Below are positions 1 through 8,637 of a stretch of 64,000 nt of DNA, in pieces. Within the stretch, counting starts at the first letter, position 1. Each line of letters starts with the position of its first letter. The stretch covers positions 2,040,501 through 2,104,500 of the forward strand of contig NZ_RWJF01000001.1 in NCBI RefSeq assembly GCF_003970925.1, in the 5' to 3' direction. The position numbers and the translations under genes are program-made. The DNA is from Sphingomonas ginkgonis (lineage in GTDB: Bacteria > Pseudomonadota > Alphaproteobacteria > Sphingomonadales > Sphingomonadaceae). The notes under the pieces are model-generated. The model did not search any database and had not been told where the DNA came from. It saw only the letters and a list, made by a program, of their open reading frames with translations.

Positions 1-1
1 T

Positions 2-268
2 CACGACTATGCGCTGACCAACCATGTTCCGCGCTCGCAGAAGGACATGGCGCGATCGGTGCAGCGGCAGGGAAGCGACACCTCGCTCAAGGCCGCCTAC
101 CCGCCGGAAGCGATCGCCCGGATGATGGCTGCCGATCCCGCCTATCTCGCCGCCGCGCTCGACGCGATCGTATCGGAGCATGGCGGAATGGACGCCTATC
201 TCGAGACGATCGGCCTGACCGCCGCCCACCGTGAGCGGCTCCGCGACCACCTGCTCGAACCCGCCTGA
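2..268 (+). CDS. C-terminal fragment of a tyrosine-protein phosphatase family protein
   Basis: The frame is open from the left edge of the window, so this is a 3' fragment of about 88 residues whose catalytic P-loop lies outside. The visible part starts with a DYALTN segment and ends with HGGMDAYLETIGLT followed by a basic helix. That ending resembles the C-terminus of the Y_phosphatase3 / PtpB-like phosphatases, which close with a short G-x-x-D-x-YL segment and a terminal helix. The next gene starts 18 bp downstream on the same strand, so co-transcription is possible. Identification rests on the tail alone and is moderate. Confidence 0.55.
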   Translation, partial: HDYALTNHVPRSQKDMARSVQRQGSDTSLKAAYPPEAIARMMAADPAYLAAALDAIVSEHGGMDAYLETIGLTAAHRERLRDHLLEPA

Positions 269-286
269 TCGAAAGGACGACTGCCC

Positions 287-1291
287 ATGAAAGCCCTCAT
301 CTCGGCCGCGCCGGGCGGTCCCGAAACCCTTCAGCTGAGCGACCTGCCGGAACCCGCGCCCGGGCCGGGCGAGCTGCTGGTGAAGGTGCTCGCCTGCGGC
401 ATCAACTACCCCGACGTGCTGATCATCGAGGACAAGTACCAGTTCAAGCCGCCGCGGCCCTTCGCCCCCGGCAGCGAGATCTGCGGCGAGGTAATCGGGC
501 TCGGCGAGGGCGTCGCTGGCTGGCAGGTCGGCGACCGGCTGGTCGCGGTCACCGGCCATGGCGGACTGGCGGAGCAGCTGACCCTTCCCGCCGCGCGCGC
601 CTTCCCCCTGCCGGCAGGTCACGACCCGGTCGAGGCGGCGGGTCTGCTGATGACCTATGCGACCACCATCCACGCGCTGGTGGACCGCGGGCAGCTGCAG
701 GCGGGCGAGACCTTGCTGGTGCTCGGCGCTGCGGGCGGCGTCGGCCTCGCCGCGATCGAGATCGGCAAGGCGCTCGGCGCGCGGGTGATCGCCGCCGTCT
801 CCAGCGAGGAGAAGGCGACCGCCGCACGCGATGCCGGCGCCGACGACACGCTGGTCTACGGCCGCGCCCCGTTCGACCGCGACCAGTCCAAGGCGCTGGC
901 GCAGGCGTTCAAGGCGGCGGTCGGCGAGCATGGCGCGGACGTCATCTACGACCCGGTCGGCGGCGACTACTGCGAGCCCGCGCTGCGCTCGATCGCGTGG
1001 GAGGGCCGCTATCTCGTCGTCGGCTTCCCGGCGGGCATCCCCAAGCTCCCGCTCAACCTGACGCTGCTCAAGAGCTGCGATGTCCGGGGCGTCTTCTGGG
1101 GTGCCTTCGCCGGCCGCGAGCCGAAGCGCAACGCCGCCCACGTCGAGCAGCTGTTCGCCTGGTGGCGCGAGGGCCGCATCCGGCCGCGGATCGCCAGGCG
1201 CTTCGCGCTGGAGCAGGGCGGCGACGCGATCCGCTGGCTGGCCGACCGCAAGGCCGTCGGCAAGGTCATCGTCGACGTCGCGGCTTCCTAG
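287..1291 (+). CDS. NADPH:quinone oxidoreductase family protein (zinc-free MDR)
   Basis: A 334-residue medium-chain dehydrogenase/reductase. The N-terminal GroES-like fold carries the EICGEVIGLGEGV segment near residue 65, and the Rossmann half has the nucleotide-binding stretch LGAAGGVGLAAIEIGKALGA around residue 145. The structural-zinc cysteine cluster of alcohol dehydrogenases is absent, which fits the quinone oxidoreductase branch (QOR/YhdH-like). The expected reaction is NAD(P)H-dependent reduction of quinones or of an activated double bond in the cytosol. An AAGGA ribosome site precedes the ATG. The stop codon lies in a CTAG palindrome that also supplies the stop of the convergent TetR gene. 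It could act as an enoyl or enone reductase in the adjacent catabolic cluster; the substrate is unknown. Confidence 0.85.
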   Translation: MKALISAAPGGPETLQLSDLPEPAPGPGELLVKVLACGINYPDVLIIEDKYQFKPPRPFAPGSEICGEVIGLGEGVAGWQVGDRLVAVTGHGGLAEQLTLPAARAFPLPAGHDPVEAAGLLMTYATTIHALVDRGQLQAGETLLVLGAAGGVGLAAIEIGKALGARVIAAVSSEEKATAARDAGADDTLVYGRAPFDRDQSKALAQAFKAAVGEHGADVIYDPVGGDYCEPALRSIAWEGRYLVVGFPAGIPKLPLNLTLLKSCDVRGVFWGAFAGREPKRNAAHVEQLFAWWREGRIRPRIARRFALEQGGDAIRWLADRKAVGKVIVDVAAS

Positions 1292-2487
1292 GCCTCGCCG
1301 AACATGCCCCGGCCGACCAGCCGGAGCATGCCCCCGACCGCCTCCTCCAGCGGACGTCCCGCCGCCCAGCCGCGGAGGTCCGACGCGGCATTGATCGCGG
1401 CGAGCACGGCGTGCCCGGCCAGCACCGCGTCGATCGGGCGCAGCGAACCGTCGATCATCCCATCGCTGATCGTCCCCGCGATGTGCCGCGTGACCTGCCC
1501 CGTCCGGTGCAGCATCTGCAGCCGCAGCTCGACCGGAAGCGCCTGGTAGGCGTTGATCCGAAGCAGGGGGCTTTCCCCCGCGAACTGCAGCGCGAGCAGG
1601 CTGGCCAGGGTCCGCGCCAGCTGCTCCCCCTGCGCCCCGCCCTGTGCCGCCGATGCCTGCTGCGCCCGCTTGATGAGCGCGAAGCTGCGCTGGAAGCAGG
1701 CGATCACCAGGTCGTCCTTGTTGTCGAGGTGGTGGTAGAAGCTGCCGGTCGACACCCCGAGTTCGGCGGCGATCTTCTCCACGCTCGCGCCGAGATAGCC
1801 CTCGCGGTTGATGAGGTTGGTGGCGGCGAGCAGGAAGCGGCCCTGGGCCGAACGGTCGACCTCCTCCAGCGGCTCGATCGCCGGCTGCCACCGTCCGCCG
1901 ACCTGCAGCCCGTCGAACAGGATGTCGCACAGCCGTTGCTCGATCCGCTCGAAGTCGCCGACCATGTAGCGGTCGATCCACGCCGGCAGCCACAGGATGG
2001 TCGCGAGCAGGTAGCTGGTGCACAGCAGGCGATGGTCGCGCTCTTCCGTGGTCGCGTCGAAGAAGCCGCGGACGATCCGGAACACGTCGCGATACTGCGC
2101 CTCGAGCCTGGAGCGCACCGGCTCGGGCAGGGTCGGCAGGTCGGACAGCAGCGCCAGCCGCGGTTCGGCGGGATCGCGCTGGCGACGGTGAAGCGCGAGA
2201 TGCTCGTGGACGAAGCGGCGGACGCGATGGCGCGGACTCGGCTCCTCCGCCGCCATCCGCGCCGACTCGTGAAGCCAGTGCATCGTCCGCGCCAGGCAGG
2301 CGCCGACCAGATCATCCTTGCGCTTGAAATAATAAGTCACGCTCGACGTATCGAGCGAGAGCTGCTTGGCGACCGCCGTCAGGGTCATGGCCCGCGCGCC
2401 CTGGTCGTTGATCTGGCGCGAGGCGAGGTCGAGCAGTTGCTCGCGGCGACGGGCGAACTTCTTCGTGCGCGGCGCGGTGGTGGCCAT
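1288..2487 (-). CDS. Two-headed TetR/AcrR-family transcriptional regulator
   Basis: This 399-residue protein contains two complete TetR DNA-binding heads. The first helix-turn-helix lies at about residues 34-54 (recognition helix TSSVTYYF) and the second at about 234-254 (TGSFYHHL). Each is followed by a helical ligand/dimer domain, so the chain looks like two fused TetR subunits and is about twice the usual 190-220 residues. It diverges from the thioesterase gene, and the 128-bp gap between them contains the motif at 2562-2580, which suggests autoregulation and control of the neighbours. A paralog of the same architecture lies at 15856-17133. The two heads differ in sequence, so the operator would be expected to have two unlike half-sites. 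The ligand, perhaps an acyl-CoA intermediate, is not shown by the sequence. Confidence 0.85.
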   Translation of the reverse strand: MATTAPRTKKFARRREQLLDLASRQINDQGARAMTLTAVAKQLSLDTSSVTYYFKRKDDLVGACLARTMHWLHESARMAAEEPSPRHRVRRFVHEHLALHRRQRDPAEPRLALLSDLPTLPEPVRSRLEAQYRDVFRIVRGFFDATTEERDHRLLCTSYLLATILWLPAWIDRYMVGDFERIEQRLCDILFDGLQVGGRWQPAIEPLEEVDRSAQGRFLLAATNLINREGYLGASVEKIAAELGVSTGSFYHHLDNKDDLVIACFQRSFALIKRAQQASAAQGGAQGEQLARTLASLLALQFAGESPLLRINAYQALPVELRLQMLHRTGQVTRHIAGTISDGMIDGSLRPIDAVLAGHAVLAAINAASDLRGWAAGRPLEEAVGGMLRLVGRGMFGEA

Positions 2488-2555
2488 GACGCGTGCTTAA
2501 TCGCACCGGGCGCCGGTTGGAAGCAGCCGTCGCAACCGCGGCGAAGCCCCCCAAC

Positions 2556-2583
2556 TTTGCATTTTTCGAAACGATGGTATTCT
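2556..2583 (+). promoter_or_regulatory. Promoter of the tesB-like gene with embedded operator (site A)
   Basis: TTTGCA at 2556-2561 and TATTCT at 2578-2583 form -35 and -10 boxes with a 16-bp spacer. The spacer and the start of the -10 box hold TTTTTCGAA-ACGAT-GGTAT (2562-2580), the motif also found at 3576, 7636, 7674 (weak) and 15755. A protein bound there would block RNA polymerase. The site lies between the divergent regulator gene and the thioesterase gene. The motif match is seen directly; operator function is inferred. Confidence 0.6.
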
Positions 2584-2615
2584 CGCGCGAAAACAGGTTG
2601 GCGGGGTGATCGGGA

Positions 2616-3519
2616 ATGGACGGAACGGGCGCAGTCGGCGCGGAAGGCCAGGACGAGACGCCCGAGGCGCGCCGGGTTCGCCATCTCTGCCGGTTGCTCG
2701 AGCTAGCCGAGCTGGGTGGCGACCGGTTCCGCGGAATGGCCGTCCCGGGCGCGAGCGGACGGGTGTTCGGCGGCCAGGTGATCGCGCAGGCGCTGATGGC
2801 GGCCGGCGCAACGACCGGCGAGCGCCTGCCCCACTCGCTCCATGCCTATTTCCTCCGCGCGGGCGATGCCGCGCAACCGGTCAGCTACCAGGTCGAGCGC
2901 GACTTCGATGGCGGGCGGTTCAGCAATCGCCGGGTCATCGCGCGCCAGGGGTGACGAGCCGATCCTCACCATGATTGTCGGCTTCCATCTCGGCGATCGC
3001 GGCTTTGACCATGCCGAGCGGATGCCCGACGTCCCGCCGCCGGATGCGCTGGAGCCCCAGTCGCGCTGGGCTCAGCGCAACACCGATCGACTCTCGCCCG
3101 AGATGGTCCGCCGGCTGAGCGGCCCCCGGCCGATCGACATCCGGCGGATCGATCCCGACGTGCCGGACGGAACCGGGAAGGACAGTCGCCACGGCCTGTG
3201 GATGCGAGCCGCCGCGCCGCTTCCTGCCAGCCCCCTCCTCCACGCCGCAATCCTCGCCTTCATGAGCGACATGGGTCTGCTGTCGAGCGGGCTCCGGCCG
3301 CACGGGCTCGACTGGGGCAGCCCGGGACTGCAGGGCGCCAGCCTGGACCACGCGCTGTGGTTCCACGAGCCGGTCGCCGCCGACCAATGGCTGCTCTACG
3401 CGATGGAAAGCCCATGGGGTGGCCATGGTCGGAGCATGAACCAGGGCCGCTTCTTCAGCCGCGACGGCCGGCTCATCGCCTCGGTCGCACAGGAAGGGCT
3501 GATGCGCCTGCGCACGTAG
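2616..3519 (+). pseudogene. Acyl-CoA thioesterase II (TesB-like), frameshifted
   Basis: Two overlapping reading frames together give a normal TesB-type double-hotdog thioesterase of about 300 residues. The first frame (2616-2954) has GRVFGGQVIAQAL near residue 48 and SLHAYFLRAGD near residue 73, then stops right after RRVIARQG. The second frame resumes with DEPILTMIVGFH and runs to 3519, with LLHAAILAFMSDMGLL and a C-terminal GRxxxxGRLIASVAQEGL. Removing one G from the GGGG run at 2948-2951 restores the family sequence. The enzyme would hydrolyse acyl-CoA to free acid and CoA in the cytosol. The lesion could be a true mutation, a homopolymer sequencing error, or a +1 recoding site (GGG TGA C), in that order of likelihood or close to it. 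Confidence 0.8.
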
Positions 3520-3569
3520 CATGGCCACTCTCCCTGCCGGACCCCCGCGAGGCGCTGGCGGCTACCGCC

Positions 3570-3597
3570 TTGCCGTTTTTCCAAGCAGAGGTATGTT
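3570..3597 (+). promoter_or_regulatory. Promoter of the acyl-CoA synthetase operon with embedded operator (site B)
   Basis: TTGCCG at 3570-3575 and TATGTT at 3592-3597 are spaced by 16 bp. The spacer holds TTTTTCCAA-GCAGA-GGTAT (3576-3594), with the same layout as site A: the T-run directly follows the -35 box and GGTAT overlaps the -10 box. The region lies about 100 bp ahead of the synthetase start codon. Boxes and motif are seen directly; regulation is inferred. Confidence 0.58.
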
Positions 3598-3695
3598 CAA
3601 CCGAGTCGACCGGCGGGAATGAGGCAAGCGATGGCTCGGGTCACCGGAATAGAAATGAGGCGTCTCCGCCCCGTCCACACGGGTGTCGAGCGGCG

Positions 3696-5432
3696 ATGAC
3701 GGCGTCCCGCCCACTCGCCGTTCCGGACGCCTGGCCCGCCTGTTCGCTCGAGGATGCCAGCGCCCTCCTGTGCGCGCCCGGCGCCAAATTCGAGATCGAC
3801 ACGCTGTCCATCCGGGGCATCCCGACCCGCGTGTGGAAGCAGGCGCTGCCGTCGCTCGCTGCCCTCGTCGCCGTCGGGCGCAGCCACGGCCCGGCGGAGT
3901 TCCTCGTCTACGAGGACGAGCGCGCCACCTTCGACGAATGGCACAGGGCGGTGGCAGCGCTGGCCGGGGCGCTGCGGGCGCGCGGCGTCGGCAAGGGCGA
4001 CCGCGTCGCGCTCGCCATGCGCAACCTGCCCGAATGGCCGGTCGCCTTCTTTGCCGTCACCATCCTCGGCGCGATCTGCGTCCCGCTGAACGCCTGGTGG
4101 ACCGGTCCGGAGCTCGCCTACGGCCTCTCGGACTCGGGTGCGTCGGTCCTGATCGCCGATGCCGAGCGGCTCGCGCGCATCCTCCCCCACCGCGACGATC
4201 TGCCGGCATGGCGGCACATGATCGCCAGCCGGGTCGAGGAAGCTCGGCCGGCGGGGGTCGAGCGGCTGGAGGCGCTGATCGGCGCGACCGCGGACTGGGG
4301 CCAGCTTCCCGACGCCGAGTTGCCGGTCGCGGACCTGAGCCCCGACGACCACGCCACCATCTTCTACACCAGCGGCACGACCGGGCAGCCCAAGGGCGCG
4401 CTCGGGACCCACCGCAACCTCATCACCAACATCTACTCCGCCTCCTTTGCCGCCGCCCGCGCCGCCCTCCGCCGCGGCGAGGCGCCGCCGGAGCCCGAGC
4501 CCAAGACGATCCTGCTCGCCATCCCGCTGTTCCACGTCACCGCGTGCAGCGCGACGCTGATGGGAGCGGTCGCGGCAGGTCACAAGCTGGTCTTCATGCA
4601 TCGCTGGGACACGCTGCGCGCGCTGGCCCTGATCGAGCGCGAGAAGGTCAACGCGACCGGCGGCGTTCCGACCATCGCTTGGCAGCTGATCGAGCATCCC
4701 GAGCGGGAGCGCTTCGACCTCTCCAGCCTCGAGCTGATCAGCTACGGGGGCGCCCCCAGCGCGCCCGAGCTCGTCCGCAAGGTTCACGAGCTCTTCGGCG
4801 CCCTGCCCGGCAACGGCTGGGGCATGACCGAGACGATGGCGACGGTCACCAGCCATTCGGCCGAGGATTATCTCAACCGGCCGGACAGCTGCGGACCGCC
4901 CGTCCCGGTCGCCGACCTCAGGATCATGGACCCGGACGGCGAGCGCGAGCTTCCCGTCGGCGCGGTCGGCGAGCTGTGGGCGCGCGGCCCGATGGTGGTC
5001 GCCGGCTACTGGGGCAAGCCCGACGCGACCGCCGCGACCTTCGTCGATGGCTGGGTGCGCACCGGCGACCTCGCCCGGCTCGACCCGGAAGGCTTTTGCT
5101 TCATCGTCGACCGGGCGAAGGACATGGTGATCCGCGGCGGCGAGAACATCTATTCGTCCGAGGTCGAGAACGCGCTCTACGAGCATCCCGCGGTCACCGA
5201 CGCGGCGGTGATCGGCCGGCCTCACCGGACGCTCGGCGAGGAACCCGTCGCCGTGGTGCATCTCGCCCCCGGTGCCGAGGCGGGCGAGGAGGAGCTGCGC
5301 GCGTTCGTCCGCGACCGGCTCGCCGCCTTCAAGGTGCCGGTCCGCATCCTCTTCCTCGACGACCATCTGCCGCGCAACGCCAACGGCAAGATCCTCAAGA
5401 AGGACCTCGCCCCGCTGTTCGCCGCCACCTGA
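3696..5432 (+). CDS. Class I adenylate-forming acyl-CoA synthetase
   Basis: A 578-residue AMP-binding enzyme that would activate a carboxylic acid to its acyl-CoA via an acyl-adenylate. The P-loop FYTSGTTGQPKG lies near residues 222-233, the A5-type motif GWGMTET in the middle, YWGKPDAT then GWVRTGD near residue 450, and the C-terminal lysine region PRNANGKILKKDL at the end. The ATG at 3696 is chosen because the family N-terminus begins there and the frame upstream overlaps the thioesterase gene without homology. It is the first gene of a tight run: the SDR starts 18 bp downstream and the hydrolase 25 bp after that. Site B lies in its promoter. The length and SLxxLxxISYGGAP region suit a medium/long-chain or alicyclic acid, but the substrate cannot be read from sequence. 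Confidence 0.9.
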   Translation: MTASRPLAVPDAWPACSLEDASALLCAPGAKFEIDTLSIRGIPTRVWKQALPSLAALVAVGRSHGPAEFLVYEDERATFDEWHRAVAALAGALRARGVGKGDRVALAMRNLPEWPVAFFAVTILGAICVPLNAWWTGPELAYGLSDSGASVLIADAERLARILPHRDDLPAWRHMIASRVEEARPAGVERLEALIGATADWGQLPDAELPVADLSPDDHATIFYTSGTTGQPKGALGTHRNLITNIYSASFAAARAALRRGEAPPEPEPKTILLAIPLFHVTACSATLMGAVAAGHKLVFMHRWDTLRALALIEREKVNATGGVPTIAWQLIEHPERERFDLSSLELISYGGAPSAPELVRKVHELFGALPGNGWGMTETMATVTSHSAEDYLNRPDSCGPPVPVADLRIMDPDGERELPVGAVGELWARGPMVVAGYWGKPDATAATFVDGWVRTGDLARLDPEGFCFIVDRAKDMVIRGGENIYSSEVENALYEHPAVTDAAVIGRPHRTLGEEPVAVVHLAPGAEAGEEELRAFVRDRLAAFKVPVRILFLDDHLPRNANGKILKKDLAPLFAAT

Positions 5433-5450
5433 CCCTGCAAGGAGAACCGC

Positions 5451-6215
5451 ATGAGCCTCTTCGATCTGACCGGCAAGGTTGCGATCATCACCGGCAGCTC
5501 GCGCGGGATCGGCCGCGCCATTGCCGAGGCGATGGCCGAGCAGGGTGCGCGCGTCGTCATCTCCAGCCGCAAGCAGGATGCCTGCGAGGAGGTCGCCGCC
5601 GCGATCAACGCGCGTCACGGTGCCGGGCGCGCTACCGCGATCGCTGCCAGCATCTCGAGCAAGGAGGCTCTGCATCAACTCGTCGTCCGCACCGAGGCGG
5701 AGGTCGGGCCGATCGACATCCTCGTCTGCAACGCCGCCTCCAACCCCTACTACGGGCCGCTGGGCGGGATCAGCGACGACCAGTTCCGCAAGATCATGGA
5801 CAATAATGTCCTCTCCAACCACTGGCTCATCCAGTTCTGCCTGCCGGGCATGATCGAGCGGCGCGACGGCGCGGTGATCGTCATCTCCTCGATTGGCGGG
5901 CTGCGCGGCTCGCCGACGATCGGCGCCTACAACATCTCCAAGGCCGCGGACTTCCAGCTCGTCCGCAACCTCGCGGTCGAGGTCGGCCAGCACAATGTGC
6001 GGGTGAACGCGATTGCGCCCGGGCTCATCCGGACCGATTTCGCCAAGGCGTTGTGGGACAATCCCGAGGCGCAGGCGGCCTACAACCGGAGCCATCCGAT
6101 GCGCCGCATCGGCGAGCCGGAGGAGATCGCCGGCGCCGCGGTCTTCCTCGGCTCGCGCGCGGGAAGCTATGTCAACGGCCAGGCCATCGTCGTCGACGGC
6201 GGCAGCACGATCTGA
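5451..6215 (+). CDS. SDR family oxidoreductase (classical short-chain dehydrogenase)
   Basis: 254 residues with the classical SDR fingerprint: GSSRGIGRAIA cofactor motif near residue 16, CNAAS at about 90, catalytic Ser in VISSIGG, YNISK as the Tyr-x-x-x-Lys pair near residue 160, and PGLIRTDF after it. The C-terminal GSYVNGQAIVVDGG is typical. It would oxidise a secondary alcohol or reduce a ketone with NAD(P)H in the cytosol. It follows the acyl-CoA synthetase by 18 bp with an AAGGAG ribosome site, so it is part of that operon. In the context of a Baeyer-Villiger enzyme it is a candidate for producing or reducing a cyclic ketone, or for 3-hydroxyacyl-CoA oxidation. Confidence 0.88.
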   Translation: MSLFDLTGKVAIITGSSRGIGRAIAEAMAEQGARVVISSRKQDACEEVAAAINARHGAGRATAIAASISSKEALHQLVVRTEAEVGPIDILVCNAASNPYYGPLGGISDDQFRKIMDNNVLSNHWLIQFCLPGMIERRDGAVIVISSIGGLRGSPTIGAYNISKAADFQLVRNLAVEVGQHNVRVNAIAPGLIRTDFAKALWDNPEAQAAYNRSHPMRRIGEPEEIAGAAVFLGSRAGSYVNGQAIVVDGGSTI

Positions 6216-6240
6216 CCAGACCCCTCCGCGGAGAGCAGCC

Positions 6241-7491
6241 ATGAAGTGTACCGCCACGGCAACCCCTGCCCAAGCCAAGCAACTCGGCTTCCACCCGGAG
6301 CGCCTCGATCGCATCGGTGCCTTTCTCGCCCGTCGCTACGTCGAACCCGGTCTGCTGCCGATGGCACAGCTGCTCGTCGCCCGGGAGGGACAGCCCGTCT
6401 ACCACGCCAGCCTCGGCCAAGCGCGTGCGGACGGTTCTCCGCTCGGTGAGGACGCGATCTTTCGCATCGCCTCAATGACCAAGCCGATCACCTCGATCGC
6501 GTTCATGCAGATGATCGAGGAAGGTCTGGTCACGCTCGACACGCCGGTCGCGAAGGTCGTGCCTGAGCTGGCGGCGCTCGGCGTTTACACGGGCGGCGGC
6601 GGATCCTTCCCCTTCTTTCCGACACGACCCTGCGCGCCAATGCGGATGGTTGACCTCCTCACCCACATGAGCGGGCTTACCTACGGCTTTCAGAACCGCA
6701 CCAGCGTCGACGCCGCTTATCGGACGCTGCTCAACGACGGCGATCGTGCCTGGGGCGACTACGACCGCTACCTCGCGGCGTTGGCCAAGATCCCGCTGGA
6801 GTTCGAACCCGGAACGGCCTGGAACTACTCCATCTCCACCGACCTCCTCGGCATCATCGTAGCGCGCCTGTCGGGCAAGAGCCTCGGCGAGACATTCCAA
6901 GAGCGGGTATTCGCACCGCTCGGAATGACCGACACTTTCTTCACGGTCCCGGAGGAGAAGCTCGGCCTTCTATGCGACCTGTGGACCTTCCAGCCGGGGA
7001 CGAAGCCCAAGCTGGTCGGGCGTGCCGAGGACGGCACGGCGGTCCGGCCGGCCGCGTTCGAGGGCGGCGGTGGCGGACTCTTCTCGACAACGTCCGACTA
7101 TGACCGCTTCTGCCGGATGCTGGTCGGTGGCGGAGCGCTCGACGGGGTCCGGATCGTCTCGCCGAAAACGCTGGCGCTGATGACCAGCAATCATCTGCCG
7201 GGCGGCGCTGACCTGACCCAGATGTCGCGATCGCTGTTCAGCGAAGCGCACAACGCGGGAACCGGGTTCGGCCTCGGCTTCGGAATCACGCTCGATCCGG
7301 TCAGGACCCTGATCCCGGGCAGTTCTGGCGAATATTTCTGGGGCGGAATTTACTCGACCGCCTTCTTCGTCGATCCGGTCGAACGCATCCACATGGTGTT
7401 CATGACCCAGCTGTCGCCCTCCAGTGCCTATCCGATCCGGCGCGAGCTAAAGACCCTGATCTACGCGGCACTGACCGACAGCTACGCCTGA
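6241..7491 (+). CDS. Serine hydrolase of the beta-lactamase / family VIII esterase fold
   Basis: 416 residues with the penicillin-binding-protein-like fold. The nucleophile motif SMTK (Ser78, Lys81) sits in FRIASMTKPITS and the second motif is YSIS near residue 196 in EPGTAWNYSISTDLLG. The C-terminal third contains GxGFGLGFGI and SGEYFWGG, normal for EstB-like esterases. No signal peptide is visible, so it is expected in the cytosol. The ATG at 6241 follows the SDR by 25 bp with a GGAGAG ribosome site. Family members cleave esters, lactones or amides. Here it could open the lactone made by the Baeyer-Villiger enzyme encoded downstream; that role is inference from the neighbourhood. A role in beta-lactam resistance is unlikely. 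Confidence 0.82.
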   Translation: MKCTATATPAQAKQLGFHPERLDRIGAFLARRYVEPGLLPMAQLLVAREGQPVYHASLGQARADGSPLGEDAIFRIASMTKPITSIAFMQMIEEGLVTLDTPVAKVVPELAALGVYTGGGGSFPFFPTRPCAPMRMVDLLTHMSGLTYGFQNRTSVDAAYRTLLNDGDRAWGDYDRYLAALAKIPLEFEPGTAWNYSISTDLLGIIVARLSGKSLGETFQERVFAPLGMTDTFFTVPEEKLGLLCDLWTFQPGTKPKLVGRAEDGTAVRPAAFEGGGGGLFSTTSDYDRFCRMLVGGGALDGVRIVSPKTLALMTSNHLPGGADLTQMSRSLFSEAHNAGTGFGLGFGITLDPVRTLIPGSSGEYFWGGIYSTAFFVDPVERIHMVFMTQLSPSSAYPIRRELKTLIYAALTDSYA

Positions 7492-7635
7492 TCCGTACGC
7501 CACTGCAGTACCCGCGCGGGTCAGGCGAGCCGAGTCGCGCGTCGAACTGATCTGAATTCCTGATTCGGCTATGCTGCGTCGCACCTAGGCGACACGGCGC
7601 GATTGCGTGCTAGCATCTATGCTGCGCTCGCACAC

Positions 7636-7654
7636 AAACCGCATCTTCGAAAAA
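7636..7654 (+). promoter_or_regulatory. Operator-like motif, site C1
   Basis: AAACC-GCATC-TTCGAAAAA matches the island motif in the opposite orientation to sites A and B, with one change in the GGTAT half. It lies in the 224-bp gap before the SDR-TonB-MFS-BVMO run and 4 bp upstream of a TTGACA (7659-7664) that could be a -35 box. Confidence 0.5.
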
Positions 7655-7673
7655 GAATTGACAAGTGTTCTCG

Positions 7674-7692
7674 TTTTTCCAAACCTCGTTAC
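7674..7692 (+). promoter_or_regulatory. Degenerate operator-like motif, site C2, inverted relative to C1
   Basis: TTTTTCCAA-ACCTC-GTTAC keeps the T-run half intact but matches GGTAT at only three of five positions. It faces C1 across 19 bp that include TTGACA, giving an inverted pair around the probable promoter. It ends 23 bp before the chosen start codon at 7716. Weaker than the other sites. Confidence 0.35.
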
Positions 7693-7715
7693 GCAGAACA
7701 GCGAGGGAGAGGCAG

Positions 7716-8567
7716 TTGCGCTTCGCGGAGCAGGTCATTCTCGTCACGGGCGCCGGTTCGGGGATCGGCCGTGCCGCCGCATCGGCCTTCGCCCGTGAGG
7801 GCGGACGGGTATATGCCAACGACCGCGAAGCTGGGCGGATTGAAGCCCTCGCCGCGGATCAGCCCGGCCACATTATTCCCCTTCCGTTCGACGTCACCGA
7901 CGACCAAGCATTTCAGGAAGCGTTCGCACGGATCGACGACGAGCAGGGCAAGCTCGACGTCCTCTTCAACAATGCCGGCGCAGCAGGCGCGCCGGCCCGT
8001 ATCGACGAGATCGAGATGGCCGAGTGGGATCGCACTCTCGCGCTCCTCCTCCGCTCGGTGGCCGCAGGGATCCGCTTCGCCGCGCCGTTGATGGCGCGCG
8101 GTGGCGGCGGCGCGGTCGTCAACACGGCTTCGGTTGCCGCCTTCGGCTCGGGCTTTGCGCCCGTTGCTTACTCTGTTGCCAAGGCTGGCGTGCTCCACCT
8201 GACCAAGCTCGCAGGGGCGCAACTGGCGCGCCAGGGCGTTCGGGTGAACGCGGTTTGCCCGGGCCTCATTCTCACCGGCATCTTCACGGAGAGCTACCGC
8301 GATGCCGCGCCCGCGCTGGCGGCGGAGGTGGATGCCTATATGCAGCGCACCGCGGTCGACGCCCAGCCGCTGGCGCGCCCCGGTCTGCCTGAGGACGTCG
8401 CCGAGGCTGTGCTGTTCCTGGCTTCCGATGCCGCCCGCTTCGTCACCGGCACCCATCTGATGGTCGACGGCGGCATCACCGTCGGCGCCCGCCACAGCTG
8501 GGACCCGGCATTGCAGCGACCCGACGATCATCCGCTGAACAAGGTCGCGGTGGCCATGAAAGCCTGA
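7716..8567 (+). CDS. SDR family oxidoreductase, TTG start
   Basis: 283 residues with a classical SDR fold: [13 protein letters not shown] near residue 10, FNNAGA at about 85, VVNTASVAAFGSG with the catalytic Ser, YSVAK as the Tyr/Lys pair, and FVTGTHLMVDGGITVG at the end. The TTG at 7716 is preferred to the in-frame GTG at 7665 because GGGAGAGG precedes it at good distance, the protein then begins at the usual SDR position, and the longer form would place site C2 inside the coding region. The TonB receptor gene follows 70 bp later. Probable alcohol/ketone interconversion for the catabolic pathway; substrate unknown. Confidence 0.82.
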   Translation: MRFAEQVILVTGAGSGIGRAAASAFAREGGRVYANDREAGRIEALAADQPGHIIPLPFDVTDDQAFQEAFARIDDEQGKLDVLFNNAGAAGAPARIDEIEMAEWDRTLALLLRSVAAGIRFAAPLMARGGGGAVVNTASVAAFGSGFAPVAYSVAKAGVLHLTKLAGAQLARQGVRVNAVCPGLILTGIFTESYRDAAPALAAEVDAYMQRTAVDAQPLARPGLPEDVAEAVLFLASDAARFVTGTHLMVDGGITVGARHSWDPALQRPDDHPLNKVAVAMKA

Positions 8568-8637
8568 GGGAATGAGCCGAACAATCATCCGCAACGGCGC
8601 GCACCACCACGTGCCGCACGAGGGGGAGAGTTGGAAC

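Noticed and set aside
3597..6314. A 905-codon open frame antisense to the acyl-CoA synthetase and SDR genes
   Set aside because: High GC content leaves the complementary frame open. The plus-strand genes have clear families, while this frame has none and is Arg/Asp/Gly-rich.
6241..7491. Class C beta-lactamase conferring resistance
   Set aside because: No signal peptide, a YSIS second motif and a catabolic context fit a family VIII esterase better.
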